Positions 11,936 through 24,849 of a stretch of DNA of 64,000 bases are shown piece by piece. The stretch is from Notamacropus eugenii (taxonomy: Eukaryota > Chordata > Mammalia > Diprotodontia > Macropodidae): the NCBI RefSeq assembly GCF_028372415.1, contig NC_092872.1, forward strand, positions 9,306,001-9,370,000, given 5' to 3'. The position numbers and the translations under genes were made by a program. Every line of letters starts with the position of its first letter. Position 1 is the first letter of the stretch. The notes under the pieces are model-generated. The model was not told the DNA's origin, ran no database searches, and saw nothing but the letters and a program-made list of their open reading frames with translations.

Positions 11936-12379
11936 AGTATCCAAGCAGAAATGATATTCACTTTATGGAATAGGTAACAGGTTCATAACATGTACAGAAC
12001 TACTAAAACAAAGAAAATAATAACAGGGTGAATAATGAAATTCAATCTAACTAGCTTTGAGAGTGTCCAGCCCTAGGTGATGTCCGGGATCTGCAGGTAT
12101 CTGGCAACCATCTCTACATTTCTCAAATATTTATGGATGGATCAGGGCAGGTTTGTGGAGGTATTTATTTCCTTGACCATCACCAGGTTCCAGGTTACTT
12201 GTGGAGATTCTCCAGTTAACTCTGCTAAAGCCTGCTAATGATAAGACAGTATAATTTTATAAAACTCAACAAAATCCAATCAGATTGGCCTTCCAGTTAT
12301 TAGTTAATATAGCAAAAACCCAGTCCAGACCTTATGGAGCTAACCTTATAAACAATAAAGCTAGAGAAAGAACATAAAA

Positions 12380-13565
12380 TAGGCTACTCAACAGATAATT
12401 TAGACATAAAGGGTGATACCATAAACAAATTAGGAGAGCAAGGAATTGTTTGCCTGTCAAATCTATGGAAAAGGGAGGAATTTTTGAGTAAAGAGAGAAC
12501 ATTATGAAAAGCAAAATTGATAATTTTTGATTACATTATATTAAAAAGGTTTTACACAAACAAAACCAATGCAACCAAGGTTAGAAGGGAAGCAGAAAGC
12601 TGGGAAACAATTTTTACAGCCAGAAGCTCTGATAAAGTCCTCATTTCTAAAATACATAAAGAACTGAGTTGATAAATGGCCAAAGGCTATAAACAGGTAG
12701 TTTTCAGAAGAGAAAAAGTTGTCTATCGTCATATGAAAAAATGCTCTAAATTACTATTGATTAGAAAAATGCAAATTAAAACAACTCCAAGGTGCCACAT
12801 CACACCTATCAGATTGGCTAATGTGACAAAACAGGAAAATGATAAAAAGATGTGGGAGAACTGGACCACTAAGTGCATTGTTGGAGTTGTGAGGTAACCC
12901 AACCATTCTGGAGAACAATTTGGAACTATGCCCAAAAGGTTACAAAAATGTGCATAGCCTTTGATCCAGCAATACCACTTGTAGGTCTGTATCCCAAAGA
13001 GATCATAAAAATGGGAAAAGGAGACACATGTACAAAAATGTTTGTAGCAGCTCTTTTTATGGTGGCCAAGAACTGGAAATCAAGGGGATGCCCACCAATG
13101 GGGAATGTCTGAACAAGTTGTGGTGTATGAATATAATAGAATACTATTGTTCCATAAGAAATGATGAGCAGACAGATTTCAGAAAAACCTGGAAAGAAGT
13201 GAGCAGAACCAGGAGAACACTGCAATGAGCAGCTTTAATTGGCTTAGCTCTTTTCAGCAATGCAGTGATCTAAGACACTTCCAAAGGGCTCATGATGGAA
13301 AATACTGTTCCCATTCAGAGAGAGAGGGATCTATGGAGTCTGAACACAGATCAAAGGACACTATTTTCTCTTTTTTTTCTTTCTCATGGTTCTTCTTTGG
13401 TTCTAATTCTTCTTTACAACATGACTAATATGGAAATATGTGTAATATAATTGTACATAGCCTATATCAGATTGCATGCCATCTTGGGGAGGGAGAAAAA
13501 TTTAGAACTCAAAATCTTATAAAAGTGAATGTTGGAAAGTAAAAATAAATAAATTTTAAACAAAA
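12380..13565 (+). mobile_element. L1 LINE, ORF2 end plus 3' UTR, sense
   Basis: Follows the marsupial L1 3' order: ggaattgtttgcctgtcaaa, a gattacattatattaaaaag block, then 'atgcaaattaaaacaactcc', 'accaggagaacac', and the 3' UTR with gcatgccatcttggggaggg. It ends in an A-rich tail (aataaataaattttaaac, caaaacaaaac). It is 5' truncated and seems internally shortened near 12670, where the usual stretch between the 'aaagaactga' and 'gataaatggccaaagg' blocks is missing. It lies between LTR-like pieces A and B. Confidence 0.9.
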
Positions 13566-13569
13566 CAAA

Positions 13570-16500
13570 ACAAAAAACAATAATGTACCTTATATTTGCA
13601 TCCCATTTTAGCAGTTCAGAGGTGCTGGGATATTGCAAAGACAAGATTCACTATAAATAAGTGCTATGGTTAGAGAGATTTGCTATGAAAGGAAGAGGGG
13701 GAGGGGAGAACATAGCTGTAACAACATCAAGACTGTCCCTCCAGGTCCAAGCCTGAGGACACAGAGTGACAACATAGGTATAATGGATAAAGCACCCTTA
13801 GTTCTCTTTTACTTCAGGTGTCATAATTAACTTTTGGAAAGGCCAAACAAAGCAAAGTTCCATGTTATTAATGTATAGAGCATTATAACCAGGCTCAGGA
13901 TTAACCAGATGGAAAGCAATCCTTTTCAAACACGATAGGGAAACTGAGCCAAGGGGTTCTCAGCTTCACTTATGCAAGGTTGTCCTCTCACCTTTGCTAG
14001 ACACAGACATCCACCTGTAGCAGTTCTCAGATCATACTTCCTTCGAGCGGGTGGTGACATTTCCCCTGAATGGTGGAATGACTAATTTGATCATTCAGTT
14101 ATACCTGAATTCAAAACTCAGAACAATATCAAATTACAGTACCAAAAGATTTTACCTCAGCAAGATTCATTAATCACAGCTTAGGGCTAGATACTGTTAT
14201 TATTTTTCTCATGTTGCTGCAATAACAGTAAAAAATAAAGTTTACCAGATTGTTTTTTTTTTAATTCATTCAACATGCTTTACTTCCTTTTATTTTCTTC
14301 TTGAGTTTAAAATCATCCTGGTCCAGAAGTCAATCATGAGAAATTAAGAAGATAATTCCATTCTGGAATTCCACATAGACAGTGAATATATGATAGTTCA
14401 CTCAAAACCCAGAAAAATACTGACTACTTAGTCTAAGTCTCCAGACTAACAGATACCATTTTTAAAGGTATTTTATATTAACCCCTTGAGTAAAAAAATA
14501 AATCTTTATCACAGTAACTTGTTGAGACTCAGTAGACTTAAGAAATAACTTCGACATAAACTATTCCAGATACAATTTCACAGTTTTCATAATAACCTTA
14601 TCATAAAATCACTTCTATATTAAAAGCAAACTTGTAAGTACCCCTCAACTCCCCTTTTCTCTTTCCTCCCACTCCCTTATGGGCAAATGTTTGTGATGGA
14701 AGGGAGGATCCCAGTTTCTCAGTAAACTAATTCATTATTTTAGAATTTCACAACATTTAGCAAATTTTTTTCACAGCGCTGATAAGATTTTGTGATCTTG
14801 CCCAAGTAGAAGGTGCCAAGGAGCCTGACAAGTTTACAGATAAGGAAATTTTACAAGGTCTTTGTCTTTACAGATAAGGAGATTTTACAAGGTCTCTCTC
14901 TCTTTAAACTTTTTTTCCACAAAGCAATTATGATTTTTCCCTTTTAAATTATACCCAATTAAATACTTGATAGTGTTTGACATTATAACAACTTCTAAAA
15001 ACCATAATTAATAATTTCATGACATCCAGATAAAAAAGGAGTTAAATTTTCCAATGATACAGTTGCATCATGCTCCTAACAGCATTTCTCAGACAATGAT
15101 TTCCTAAATTCACAATAAGAGAAAATTTAGAAACACAATAATTACGTACACAATATCATGTATTTAAAACAGGAAACAATACTTATTCCCAGTCAAATGA
15201 TGCCAATTCAGTTAAATGCATCTCCAAATTACATAGAAAATCACTTCATTTGATCAGATTTGGCATTCCATACTGATTGCATTCAAGACCAGTATAGAAC
15301 AATTATACTTAATATAATAGCTAAAATATAGTGCTTACTACGTTCCAGGCACTGCGTTAAAGTACTTTACAATTACAATATCATTTGTTCTTCACAACAG
15401 CCTTGGGAAGTAGGTACTATTATTATCCCATTTTACAGATAAAGAAACAAGCAAACAGGTGAAATGACTTACCTAAGGTCACACAGTTTATAAATTTCTG
15501 AGACTGGATTTGAATTCAGGTTTTTCTGATCCAAGGCATTTTCATGCCTTAGTGCCAAATATCAAATGTATTTTACATTAATTTCTGATTTACCACAATG
15601 ATCCTAATAGAACATATCTCATTGTAAATGAGGCCATATTATAATTTAGTTTCAGGAAAAACTTTTGCTAAATCAAATTTACAATCACTAATGGTAACAT
15701 TCAGAATCTCAATTTTCCTAAGGCCACTACCACCACCATAAATTATATGTCCTACTACTTTCACTTCGTCTACTGCCAAATATTTTAAATGGTAGTTTTA
15801 TGTTCTCAGTTCTCTCTTTTAGGATCCATGAGGATTTTATATTCCTCACATAATAACTAAAGTATCTCCTCCTAATGGTCCTTCAAAGACAGAAGTTCGG
15901 TATGCTATCCTCAAATCCATGCTACAAATATATTTCTATATTTTCCATATCATAAATAATAACTACATGAAGCCCTTCAAAACTGACCTTCCTTGCTTCC
16001 TTTTGGAAGCACCTTGTTGGCTTTCTTCTACTTTCTCAGTCCTCTAGTTTTTATTTCCTAATCATATCCCAGACTATTTATAGAACCAATTATCTACACT
16101 CCACTGAATTTTTCCTTTACAATTTAGCACAAATTTTTATTATACAATACCAATTAATTCCAATACTTTTACTTTTGGAGTTCTTAAAAATTTACAAAGG
16201 GCATGGTCCATTCCAGTTTCTTTTAGATGACTTTACTTCTAGTTTACCTAAACAATTATGTTCTCATATCATTCACAGAAGAAAATATAGTGGTAACATA
16301 AAACATTCTACTAAGTAAATTTTTATTTATATTTAAATTGTTCTCTGATTTAAACAAGTATCTCTCTTTTCATGGTCAAAAGAAGGGTTAATAAAAAGCA
16401 ATTCTTAAGTCTCATAATAAATTTAAATTGCAGACAGAACACCCATTTTGTTTTTCACGTTGGAACTTCACTGCTGATACTTTCAAAGCAGTTTCAGTTC

Positions 16501-16740
16501 CTTTTCTTCTTCTGTTATCCTAGTGATAACCTGGCCAGTTCCAACTTCATGATTGCTATAAGAGAAATTCCTTGAGATTCTGCTTTGGCATCCCTCCAGG
16601 GAAGGTCAAAGTGGAGACTTTAGAAATTGCAGGGAATCTTACTGGATTGCGGTCATTTTATCACCTCGTTCTTTCTCAGCCTCCAGACACCTCAGCTGAA
16701 TCCTACCGCTGCCACTCAGATTATAGGTTCAGTTCTAGAT
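13570..16740. other. AT-rich unassigned DNA between two LTR-like pieces
   Basis: Apart from a MIR at 15290-15550 I can place nothing here with confidence. It has no long frame, no finger, SCAN or KRAB block. Its position between LTR-like pieces A and B, next to an inserted L1 and RTE, makes decayed provirus interior possible, but no retroviral motif is visible. Confidence 0.3.
15290..15550 (-). mobile_element. MIR SINE, antisense
   Basis: Typical reversed MIR text: a 'tactatgttccaggcactg' type start, attatcccattttacagata, then ctaaggtcacacagtttata and gactggatttgaattcaggt. It is ancient. Confidence 0.85.
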
Positions 16741-16749
16741 ACCATCGTT

Positions 16750-17990
16750 GGAGGGAAATTAGAACAGCTTTATTATGAGGCTCGATGAATAGCCACCACC
16801 CAAAGTACATGCCCATAGACAGTCTGCATGGAACTAGCTGGTTAGTTTTTGAAGAGGACCAAAATGACATCATTATGTTGGAGTCAAGGCACAGTGTATC
16901 CAACTGTGGATTATCAGACCAATATGAGCTCAAAAGGCTCTACCACAGGTTCGAGCACAAAAAGTCCATGTGAACATTTGGAGTGGAGAGGTCTCTGAAT
17001 TTGTGTATCTCATGTTTATTTTGAGCTACTGCAGGTCTGCTTCACTCAGAACGTAGCACCTTCTTTGATGCCAATAAGGCATGCTAAGCAGTCCTTTGCT
17101 AGTATTTCCCATGTCTCACAATTGATTCCAAAGTTCTTCAGAGAGACCTTGAGAGTATCCTTGTATTGCTTCTTCTGACCACCATGTGAGTGCCTGCCTT
17201 GTGTGAGTTCTCTGGAATAGTCTTTTAAGCAAATGTACGTTTGGCATTCGAACAACATGGCCAGCCCATTGGAGTTATGCTGTCTGTAAAAGAATTTGAA
17301 TGCTTGGCAGTTTAGACGGAGAAAGGACCTCAGTATCTGGTACCTTACCTTGTCAGGTGATCTTCAGAAGCTTCCTAAGACAATTCAAATGTAAGCAATT
17401 GATTTTCCTGACATGGCACTGGTAGACTGTTCAGGTTTCATAGGCATACAACAAGGTCAGCATAATGGCTCTCTAGACCTTCCCTTTGGTAGACAGTCTA
17501 ATTACCTCTTCTTTCCCACACTTTCCTTCAGAGCCTCCCAGACACTGAGCTAGTTCTGGAAATGCATGCATCAACCTAGTTATACATCTAGTGTATGTAT
17601 GGATATATATGTATATGTATATGTAAACATATATATGTATGTACTTCTAGTATATATGTACATATAAACCATCTAGTTATACATCCCTGGAAAGTATACT
17701 TATCCACATAATTCAAAATTTCTTCATTTGCTGTAACTGATGATTCCATGTATGGATGACATGGTACTGGCTGGTGAGCACCTGTGTGTTCTTGGTGTTA
17801 ATTGTCAGGCCAAAATTAGCACAAACAGCCGATCATCCATCCATCCTTTATTGCATCTCAGCTTTAGAGGTTGCATTGAATGCACAATCATCTTCAAACA
17901 AAAATCACCCACCAAATCTCCCTCTACTTTAGTCTTGGTTTGTAGCCTTTTCAAATTAAATAATTTACTATAAGTGCAGTTGTGGTGTTT
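16750..17990 (-). mobile_element. RTE (BovB-like) LINE, C-terminal ORF and 3' UTR
   Basis: On the minus strand the translation near 17258-17046 reads HSHGGQKKQYKDTLKVSL then NFGINCETWEILAKD, matching the C-terminal segment typical of RTE-clade reverse transcriptases (R.GGQ.KRYKD.LK..L, then W..LA.DR). Upstream parts (17280-17480) match the region that normally encodes the LLYGAETW-type motif. Old and interrupted; no long frame survives. RTE is the likely source of the 3' tail of the SINEs in this window. Confidence 0.8.
17588..17668. repeat. TATG/TATA-rich simple repeat
   Basis: Imperfect run of tatgtat, tatatg and acatatat units inside the RTE element. Confidence 0.8.
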
Positions 17991-18445
17991 GTCCTCATTG
18001 AAAGCATCTGACAACATTGCTAAAAAGATAGGAATACAATTATGGGATTGGGGAAAGACCCCCATAAAGAAGCAAGGGACTTTCAATCCCTCCAATGGGG
18101 GAGAATTTGTGATATCTATTAGTAAGAGCTTTGGTCGTTGGAACACTTGTGAGGCCATTAAAGGAGACAGGACCCTGAGGCAGATAAGGACCAGGGACAA
18201 GCTGGAGGGATTTTACAAAATGGAGTCACTTTTGGTTACTTTGCGACCTATAGTTGTAAGCCTATATCTTTTGCCTTTTGAATTACTGTATTCAGCAACT
18301 TTGGGCTTGATACTGGGCAGGGAATTGCATTGTGAGAACTGTGATCCTTCTGGTAAGTGGGGATAAAAAGGTGCTTGTGGGGAAATACCGTTCTCTCCTT
18401 CCTCAGATTTTTACAAATATGCTCATTTGCCTATGCCTGTTAAAA
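17990..18445. mobile_element. LTR-like retroviral fossil piece B
   Basis: Related to piece A through aggaccagggacaagctgga, a gggattttacaaaatggagt block and cacttttggttactttgcga. Further right come ggataaaaaggtgcttgtgg and a pyrimidine-rich tail that look like an LTR R/U5 area. Family cannot be named safely; the copy looks old and no coding part is attached. Confidence 0.4.
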
Positions 18446-18449
18446 AAAA

Positions 18450-19590
18450 AAAGTCTCCATCTCCATCTCAGTCTATTGGTGTCTTCTTCTTTGTACCACA
18501 TTTGGTTGACCATACACAGCATGCCAAGGAATCCTTCCTTGTAATGAAGAAAAAGCACATGGAAGCAAAACAGTCAAAATGACTGCAGCGGACAGCTTCT
18601 GCAACGTTTCAAACCTGTTGTCTCTCACCTCTCTATGAAAGAAAAAAGTATATCATTATCTGTTCTCTGAAACGAATTAATCTGAAGTTGGTTGCTTTTT
18701 AGCATTCATTCTGTGGACACTGTTATATATCTTTGCTTTCTTCATCCTATCAATTCATAAAAATCTTTCCATTTCCCCCCATTGCCTGTTTAAAATGCAT
18801 TGATAGCTTGTGTTATATTTCTACTGCTGCTTGCTACTGAGTTTTAGCAATGTATTCATCACGTTCAAGGGTTAAGTTTCTAAAGCTCATGTGAACTCAA
18901 CCTTTTGTCCTCCATAGGGTGAAATCTCATTAACGGTAAAAGAGGACAATTATTCAGGACATGGTGGCCACAGGAAAAACTGGCCCATTTTTCTTCAATG
19001 TACTTTCAGATGTGACCCACTAAAAACAATACATTATATTTAATATTTTAAATTTTCAAAGGCCTTTTCATACACTGACTTTAAAAAAAAATCAAGATTA
19101 ACCATTTCATGAGATGTAGCATGATATAGTGCTAGACCTAGAGAAGGAGAGAATGGTCCAGATTCCAGCTGCAGTACCTAATGGGCATATTTCTTATCTG
19201 CTTGGGGAGAGGTTTAGACCAGCAAAGTTTCTCCAGCCAAGTCAAAAAACACCTCCTGGCACTCGCTTATTGATTGACTCCTAAAGCAGTTCTCAATTCC
19301 AATTTTATCATGAAACAAAAGACTTGACTTTCTAAAGCAATGTGAAACAAAGATACACCCTCTAAATGTGAGGTTTTTAGAATTATTAAATAAGATCATT
19401 GTTAAAGCTGACAATGGTGAACAAAAGGTATACCTCTTTTAATTTTATTAATAAAAGTATATTCCAACTCTTAATTTGATAAGATGCTTCCACTTTTGAT
19501 CAGACCACCCTATCCTTAGAATTGATTTTCTGTTATTCAAGGGAAACTGAATAGCTCTTCTGTTTGTTAGAGATTTCAGACTGTAGACCA
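18450..19590. other. Unassigned intergenic DNA
   Basis: No gene or long frame. 19110-19210 vaguely resembles a decayed MIR head ('agcatgatatagtgctagac'). Nothing else is recognised. Confidence 0.3.
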
Positions 19591-19599
19591 GCACATTGT

Positions 19600-20120
19600 T
19601 GTACTACTATACTATTAATTTTTGAAATACAATTGACATCTTAGGTTATTAAGGTTATTAGCATAGACTGGAACTTTCACTTTGTCCTTGGTTTCCTGGG
19701 TGTACTTGCTTCATGCTTAGTAGTGGGGTCTCTGGGTCAAAAAGCAGACACTTTTCAATTCCAAATTGTTTTCTTTTGCAATCAATTCAAGGCTACAAAA
19801 ATAGTGAATTAGTATGCTTGACTTTCTACAACCCCTCTAACACTATTTCTATCTTTTATCTTTGATGGGTGGAAGGTGGACCATCAGAGTGGCTTTAATT
19901 TAAATTCTACTTTTGAAATGGTTGTTGATAGTTTGAAATTTTTCTTCAGAAAACAATTTGATCATATACTCTGACTGCCTATCTACTGGGGAATGACTCC
20001 TGCTCTTAAATTTTTGTAAATTCCCTATGTAACAATATCAGGCTACTATCAATAATATTTGATGCAAAGATTATTTCCCACTCACTCCTGCTTAATTTTT
20101 AAAACTTTACTCTCTGGCCT
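19600..20120 (-). mobile_element. Old L1 3' fragment, antisense
   Basis: Runs parallel to the antisense L1 at 900-1280: 'gggtctctgggtcaaaaagc', 'caattccaaattgttttc', and tatctactggggaatgactc correspond in order to the better preserved copies. It is strongly diverged. Confidence 0.6.
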
Positions 20121-20525
20121 GAAATTGAGCTGCTTATTAAATAGATATTCTAGAAGATAACTTCTTTTTTTTTAAACAAAGATCTCTATTTTTGTATAAA
20201 ATTGTAAGTAGATTTTTTGGTGATTGAAATCTGAGAATAAGAAATTGAAGCCACAGAGTTCTGTGAGCGAGCAATTTACCGGGAAAGCTAGCAATTTCCA
20301 GTTAATGGAGTCCACGGCTCTTCATGACAGTGAAGGCAGCTTTGGTAGCCTCCAAAGGGCCAAGACAATGACACGATCTATTGAGAGATTGGTGTTATCC
20401 AGTTCCTCTTGGCTCAACTTGCAGTGTGGGGATTTTGCACAGCCCTGGGCAACAGCAGCAACTTAGGTGGCTTGGAATAATTCACTAACATCCATGCTTC
20501 ATGGAATACATTTGACCTTTATCTT

Positions 20526-20853
20526 AAGTAAGCTTCTCAGGCAGCTAGGTGGTGCAGTGGTTAGAGCACCAGTGCAGGAGTCAGGAGGACCTGAGTTCAG
20601 ATCTCACCTCAGACACTTGACACTCACTTGGGCAAGTCACTTGACCCAATTGCTTCATGTTGGGTCATCTCCAGTCATCCTGATGAATATCTGGTCACTG
20701 GATCCAGATGGCTCAGGAGGAGAAGTGAGGCTGGTGACCTGCACAGCCCTCCCTCACTCAAAACAAAGTCAAATGCAAGTCATGTCATTATTTCTCTGCT
20801 GGCATGGTCTTCTTTGACAATGAAGGATGAACACACACACAAGTAAGCTTCTC
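20526..20853 (+). mobile_element. RTE-tailed CORE-SINE with 13-bp target-site duplication
   Basis: Sense copy from ggcagctaggtggtgcagtg to tttgacaatgaaggatgaac. Exact 13-bp direct repeats aagtaagcttctc flank it (20526-20538 and 20841-20853), so insertion was fairly recent and by target-primed reverse transcription. Part of the CORE region (tagctgtgtgacc) is missing between 'cactcact' and 'tgggcaagtc'. Confidence 0.95.
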
Positions 20854-21545
20854 CTAAAAGTGGGTGGTGGGTGACTTACAAGAGTAAAACAGGGAACTAA
20901 AATTGCAGGCTTAAAGAGTTTAAACTCACATAATAAGAGAGAATAGTAACTTGATTAAGCCTTAATGGAATATAGTACATAAAAATATTAATATCACAAC
21001 TTATAGTAAATAAGCCCTCTAGGTGGTAAATTATATCCCTCCCCTGTTAGTTACACATATTTGAAGTAAACCAGATTATTGTCAATAAGCTATCCCAAGG
21101 GTGGGGAAACTGCAGCCTTTAAGCCACATGTGACCCTCTAGGTCCTCAAGTGAGGCCCTTTGACAAATGTAGGTGGCTTCGAAGTTGCAGATTCCCCACC
21201 CCTGAGCTATCCTATAACAATTTGGAGTCTGCTCCTCTCCTTTTCAGGCTCATAAATTCTATTTTAGTAGTTTACCCAGAAGTTAACAAACTCTGGGGAA
21301 GCCACGGTCTGAGAGGAGAATCATTTGGGAAACAGGTCAAATAATTTACTTGTAGTGGGGATTAGGGAATATGTGTGTGTGTGTATGTATGTGTATGTGT
21401 ATATACACACACATTAAGAGAAGCCATATTAATCATCTGGACATGGTCTCTAGATTTAAGGTCACTTGGGACCAAATTACATGTTTTTTACAGAGTGCCG
21501 AATCTCTCAAATTAAGTGAACAGGAACAAAAGGAGATGAAAATGG

Positions 21546-21715
21546 GGGTGCTAGGTGCTTCACTGGCCCTGGAGTCCAGAGGTCCTGCTTTCAAATTTGG
21601 CATCAGATGCTTGACACTTACTAGCTGTGTGATCCTGGGCCAGGTACTGGACCCCCATTGCCTCCTCCTCAAAAGGAAATGGAAGCTCTTAAAAGAAATG
21701 TCCATTAAGACAAAG
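21546..21715 (+). mobile_element. Diverged CORE-SINE
   Basis: A gtgctaggtgcttcactggc head, a 'gtcctgctttcaaatttggc' block and the CORE box ctagctgtgtgatcctgggc are recognisable. No RTE tail is evident. Confidence 0.7.
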
Positions 21716-22439
21716 TCTCAATAAATTATCCTTTTCTAATCTACAGGTTTCTCTAGAGAAGTAGATTCCAAACTTTTTAAACATACACATTTGTATCACT
21801 AAAATTATGCTGAGTATTTTACCATTATAGCTACATTTATAAATTATATACATGTATAACTGTATTAACATATATTATAAAACGTGAACAAAACAGACAT
21901 TTTACAAAGATGAGATAAAGATAAAATGATCCTAAGTTTACCAGCAGTATAAAATCTTGATTGAATGTGCTTCATTGCGCTTGGAAATCTTGGTTTAACA
22001 TTTTGTGATAGCAATTTAAAGGTCTGCATCTAAATTCAGTTTGTACTTGTTTTAATGGCTGTCATCACTGAAAAAAGGACACAAAGATATGAAGTATATT
22101 GGCCATACTTATTGAATTATGATACTAAATTTTCAGTTCTGTCTACCAGTTATGTAAAAATTTGTTGAAATTTGGCTAAGAAGTATTTATCTCCCTTGAT
22201 TACAATGGTAGGATGTTCTCATTTCCCAGTCACTGTCCCACCTCCTTCTATCGAGGACACAGTCGTCCTTCTAGTCACCCTGTCAGCGTCAACTGCTTGG
22301 CCTGATTGGCCAAAGGAGAAAGGGCAAAAAGAGTGAGAACTTTTCTGCCCAAGTTTTAAACTTTCAAAAGATATAGTCTCCTATCTGTGATTCTAATTGT
22401 GGCCAAATTGGGAATGCAGGGTGGGGCTGGGGACCGGAG

Positions 22440-22520
22440 GAAGGGGGAGGGAGGGGGGAGAGAGAGGAAGAGAGAGAAGGAGAGTGGAGGGAGGGAGGGA
22501 GAGAGAGAAAGAGAGAGAAT
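22440..22520 (+). repeat. GA-rich low-complexity run
   Basis: Imperfect gaga/ggga repeats; shadow proline/serine frames here are artefacts. Confidence 0.9.
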
Positions 22521-22529
22521 ATTATGACT

Positions 22530-22765
22530 TTATAAATGAGGCAAGTTGGTGTCGCAGTGTATAGGGAATAGAGTGTACACCTGGAGTCAGGAAGACCTGC
22601 ATTAAATCTAGTCATACACATTTATTAGCAGTGTGACCCTGGGCAAGTCACTTAACCTCTGTTTGCCCCAGTTTCCTCAGTTGTAAAATGGGAATAATAA
22701 TACATAAAAACCCTACCCCCCAGGGTTTTTGTGAGAATCAAATGACTTATATTTGTAACGTTCTT
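22530..22765 (+). mobile_element. CORE-SINE (MIR-like)
   Basis: Contains agtgtacacctggagtcagg, CORE tagcagtgtgaccctgggca, agtcacttaacctctgtttg and a MIR-type 3' part with tgtaaaatgggaataataat. Confidence 0.85.
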
Positions 22766-23095
22766 AATTGGGGAAAGTTATTATTCAAGCATATTGATCT
22801 GTTCTCTGAATAGTGATTGTTGGTTCCATATGTGTGTAGTTATAAAAGCAAAAGGGATAAATACTCCATCCTGGTCTCTGAATGCAGCTTGTATAGAATG
22901 CCAAAATTGGTAGATGAATGGAATGTTTTTCCATGTAAGATAATTTAGAAATGTAGATGAGCAATAATATTTGTGTTTATATTACAAACCCATGATACTG
23001 TTTTGTCTTAGCATACTTAGAGTTACATTGTGATTTGGGGAAATTATTGTATAGAAGTGCTGTTCATTTGTGAACTAATACATGTGGATAGTGTG

Positions 23096-23335
23096 GGGCA
23101 GCTGGGTAGCACAGGATAGAGCGCTGGACTTGGAATCCTGAGTTCAAATCTGGCCTTAGACACTTACTAGCTATGTGACCCTGGGCAAATCTCTTAGCCC
23201 TGTTTGCCTCAGTTCCTTATCTGGAAAATGGGCTGGAGAAGTAAATGGCAAATCACTGTAGTATCTACCAAGAAAACCCCAAATAGGATCTCAAAGAGTC
23301 AAACTCAAACAACTCAATGAAAACAGATAGTGTAA
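23096..23335 (+). mobile_element. Marsupial tRNA-derived SINE without RTE tail
   Basis: Head ggggcagctgggtagcacag, box B gagttcaaatctggcc, CORE tagctatgtgaccctgggca, then a distinct 3' part (ggagaagtaaatggcaaatc, ctcaaagagtcaaactcaaa). A second SINE subfamily, shared with 24400-24645 and 30600-30840. Confidence 0.88.
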
Positions 23336-24109
23336 AGCATTTGTATCGTTAAGTTAGCTCCTCTTTTGATCTGAATGCTGTGAAATGATGACTTTGAACT
23401 ATTACTTATTAAAGGCTTTTGTCTGGAAGATAATGTCTCTATGGTTGATAACTGTTTTAAGTATTCAAAGGGGGTATATATTTGTTTGTAAAAAACACAA
23501 CAAAACTTGGTCTTTGGGAAAAATATAAAAGCCCTTGGAAAGCCTCATTATTTGTGAAATTCTGTGTGAGCTTGACAGGTCCCTTGGATTTTTGGCCTTG
23601 GCAGGGTCATAAATCTTATCTGCTCTGTAAAAGAAACTGCAAGAATGTATGTATGGACACACATACCTATCTGTGAGGGCCTGTACATTCCAAAATAGTA
23701 AATTGGTTTACAGAGGACTTGAGGTTGAGCTCCTTCCTGTCCCTCCATCCACCCACTCACACCCTCACCAACATTTGCATTCATAGCTAAAGGGGTATGG
23801 ATTAAAGTTTGCTTATATAGAAACAATTAATATAATAAATTGTCTGATGATTGCTTATGAAATCTATGGAAGTATCTTGATCGGCATATATCAGCATTAT
23901 ATCTTTGAGTCAACTTTGCATCAACAGATCCTAGTTTAAAATATTTTTCTTTTTTGCCCTAGGAGTTGATATACAATACGTTAAGATATCCAGGCTAATT
24001 AACTTTCTGGGTTTTGAATAAGCTATCATGCATTCATTATATTTGTAAAATATCAGAATGTAATTATTTCTTAATTTCTAATGATTGGCTTTTTATTCAG
24101 GCTGTGTTA

Positions 24110-24365
24110 AACTAATGATAAGTTTACATGGTACTTACTAGGTACCAGGCAGAATGCTAAGCACTTTATAATTATTACCTCACTTAATTCTCACAACAAC
24201 CCTGGGAAGTAGTTGCTAATATTATCCCCATTTTACAGATGAGGAAACTGAGCAAATGGAGTTTTAAGTGACTTGCCCAAAGTCAGACAGCTAGTAAGTG
24301 TCTCAGGCTGGATCTGAACCTAGATCTTCCTGACCTGAGGCCCTGCCCTCTGTTTATGGTACTGC
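24110..24365 (-). mobile_element. MIR SINE, antisense
   Basis: Near-complete reversed MIR: taccaggcagaatgctaagc, ctcacaacaaccctgggaag, ttttacagatgaggaaactg, cagctagtaagtgtctcagg. Confidence 0.9.
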
Positions 24366-24399
24366 CTAGAAATGAAAGCTTTTGGAAAGGTCTCGTGTG

Positions 24400-24648
24400 C
24401 TTAACAGGTGGCACCGTGGATGGAGCACTTGGCTTGGAACCAGGAAGACTCATCTTCCCCAGTTCAAAGCTGGCCTCAGACGCTTCCTAGCTGTGTGACC
24501 CTGGGCAAGTCACTTAACTCTTTCTGCTTCAGTTTCCTCATCTGTAAAATGAGCCAGAGAAGGAAATGGAAAACCACTTCAGTATCTCTAGCAAGAAAAT
24601 CTCAAATAGAGTCACAGAGAATCAGACACAACTGGACAACAAGAGTAT
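24400..24648 (+). mobile_element. Marsupial tRNA-derived SINE without RTE tail
   Basis: Same subfamily as 23096-23335: caccgtggatggagcacttg, CORE tagctgtgtgaccctgggca, agaaggaaatggaaaaccac, and agtcacagagaatcagacac near the 3' end. Confidence 0.88.
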
Positions 24649-24849
24649 GTGCTTCATAAGTATTAAGAACAATTATTTTTTTACTGATTGTTATTTATTG
24701 TGAAGATGTTGTTAACATGAAGAACCCTGCTCCAAGTTGTAAGTGGTGGAACTTGCTATGTGAGGTGGAACTTCTTGGGACCATGATTTTCTTTGCTTTG
24801 AGGACTGAATGCGGTATAACTTTTTGAATTTTTGTCATGACTATTATTG

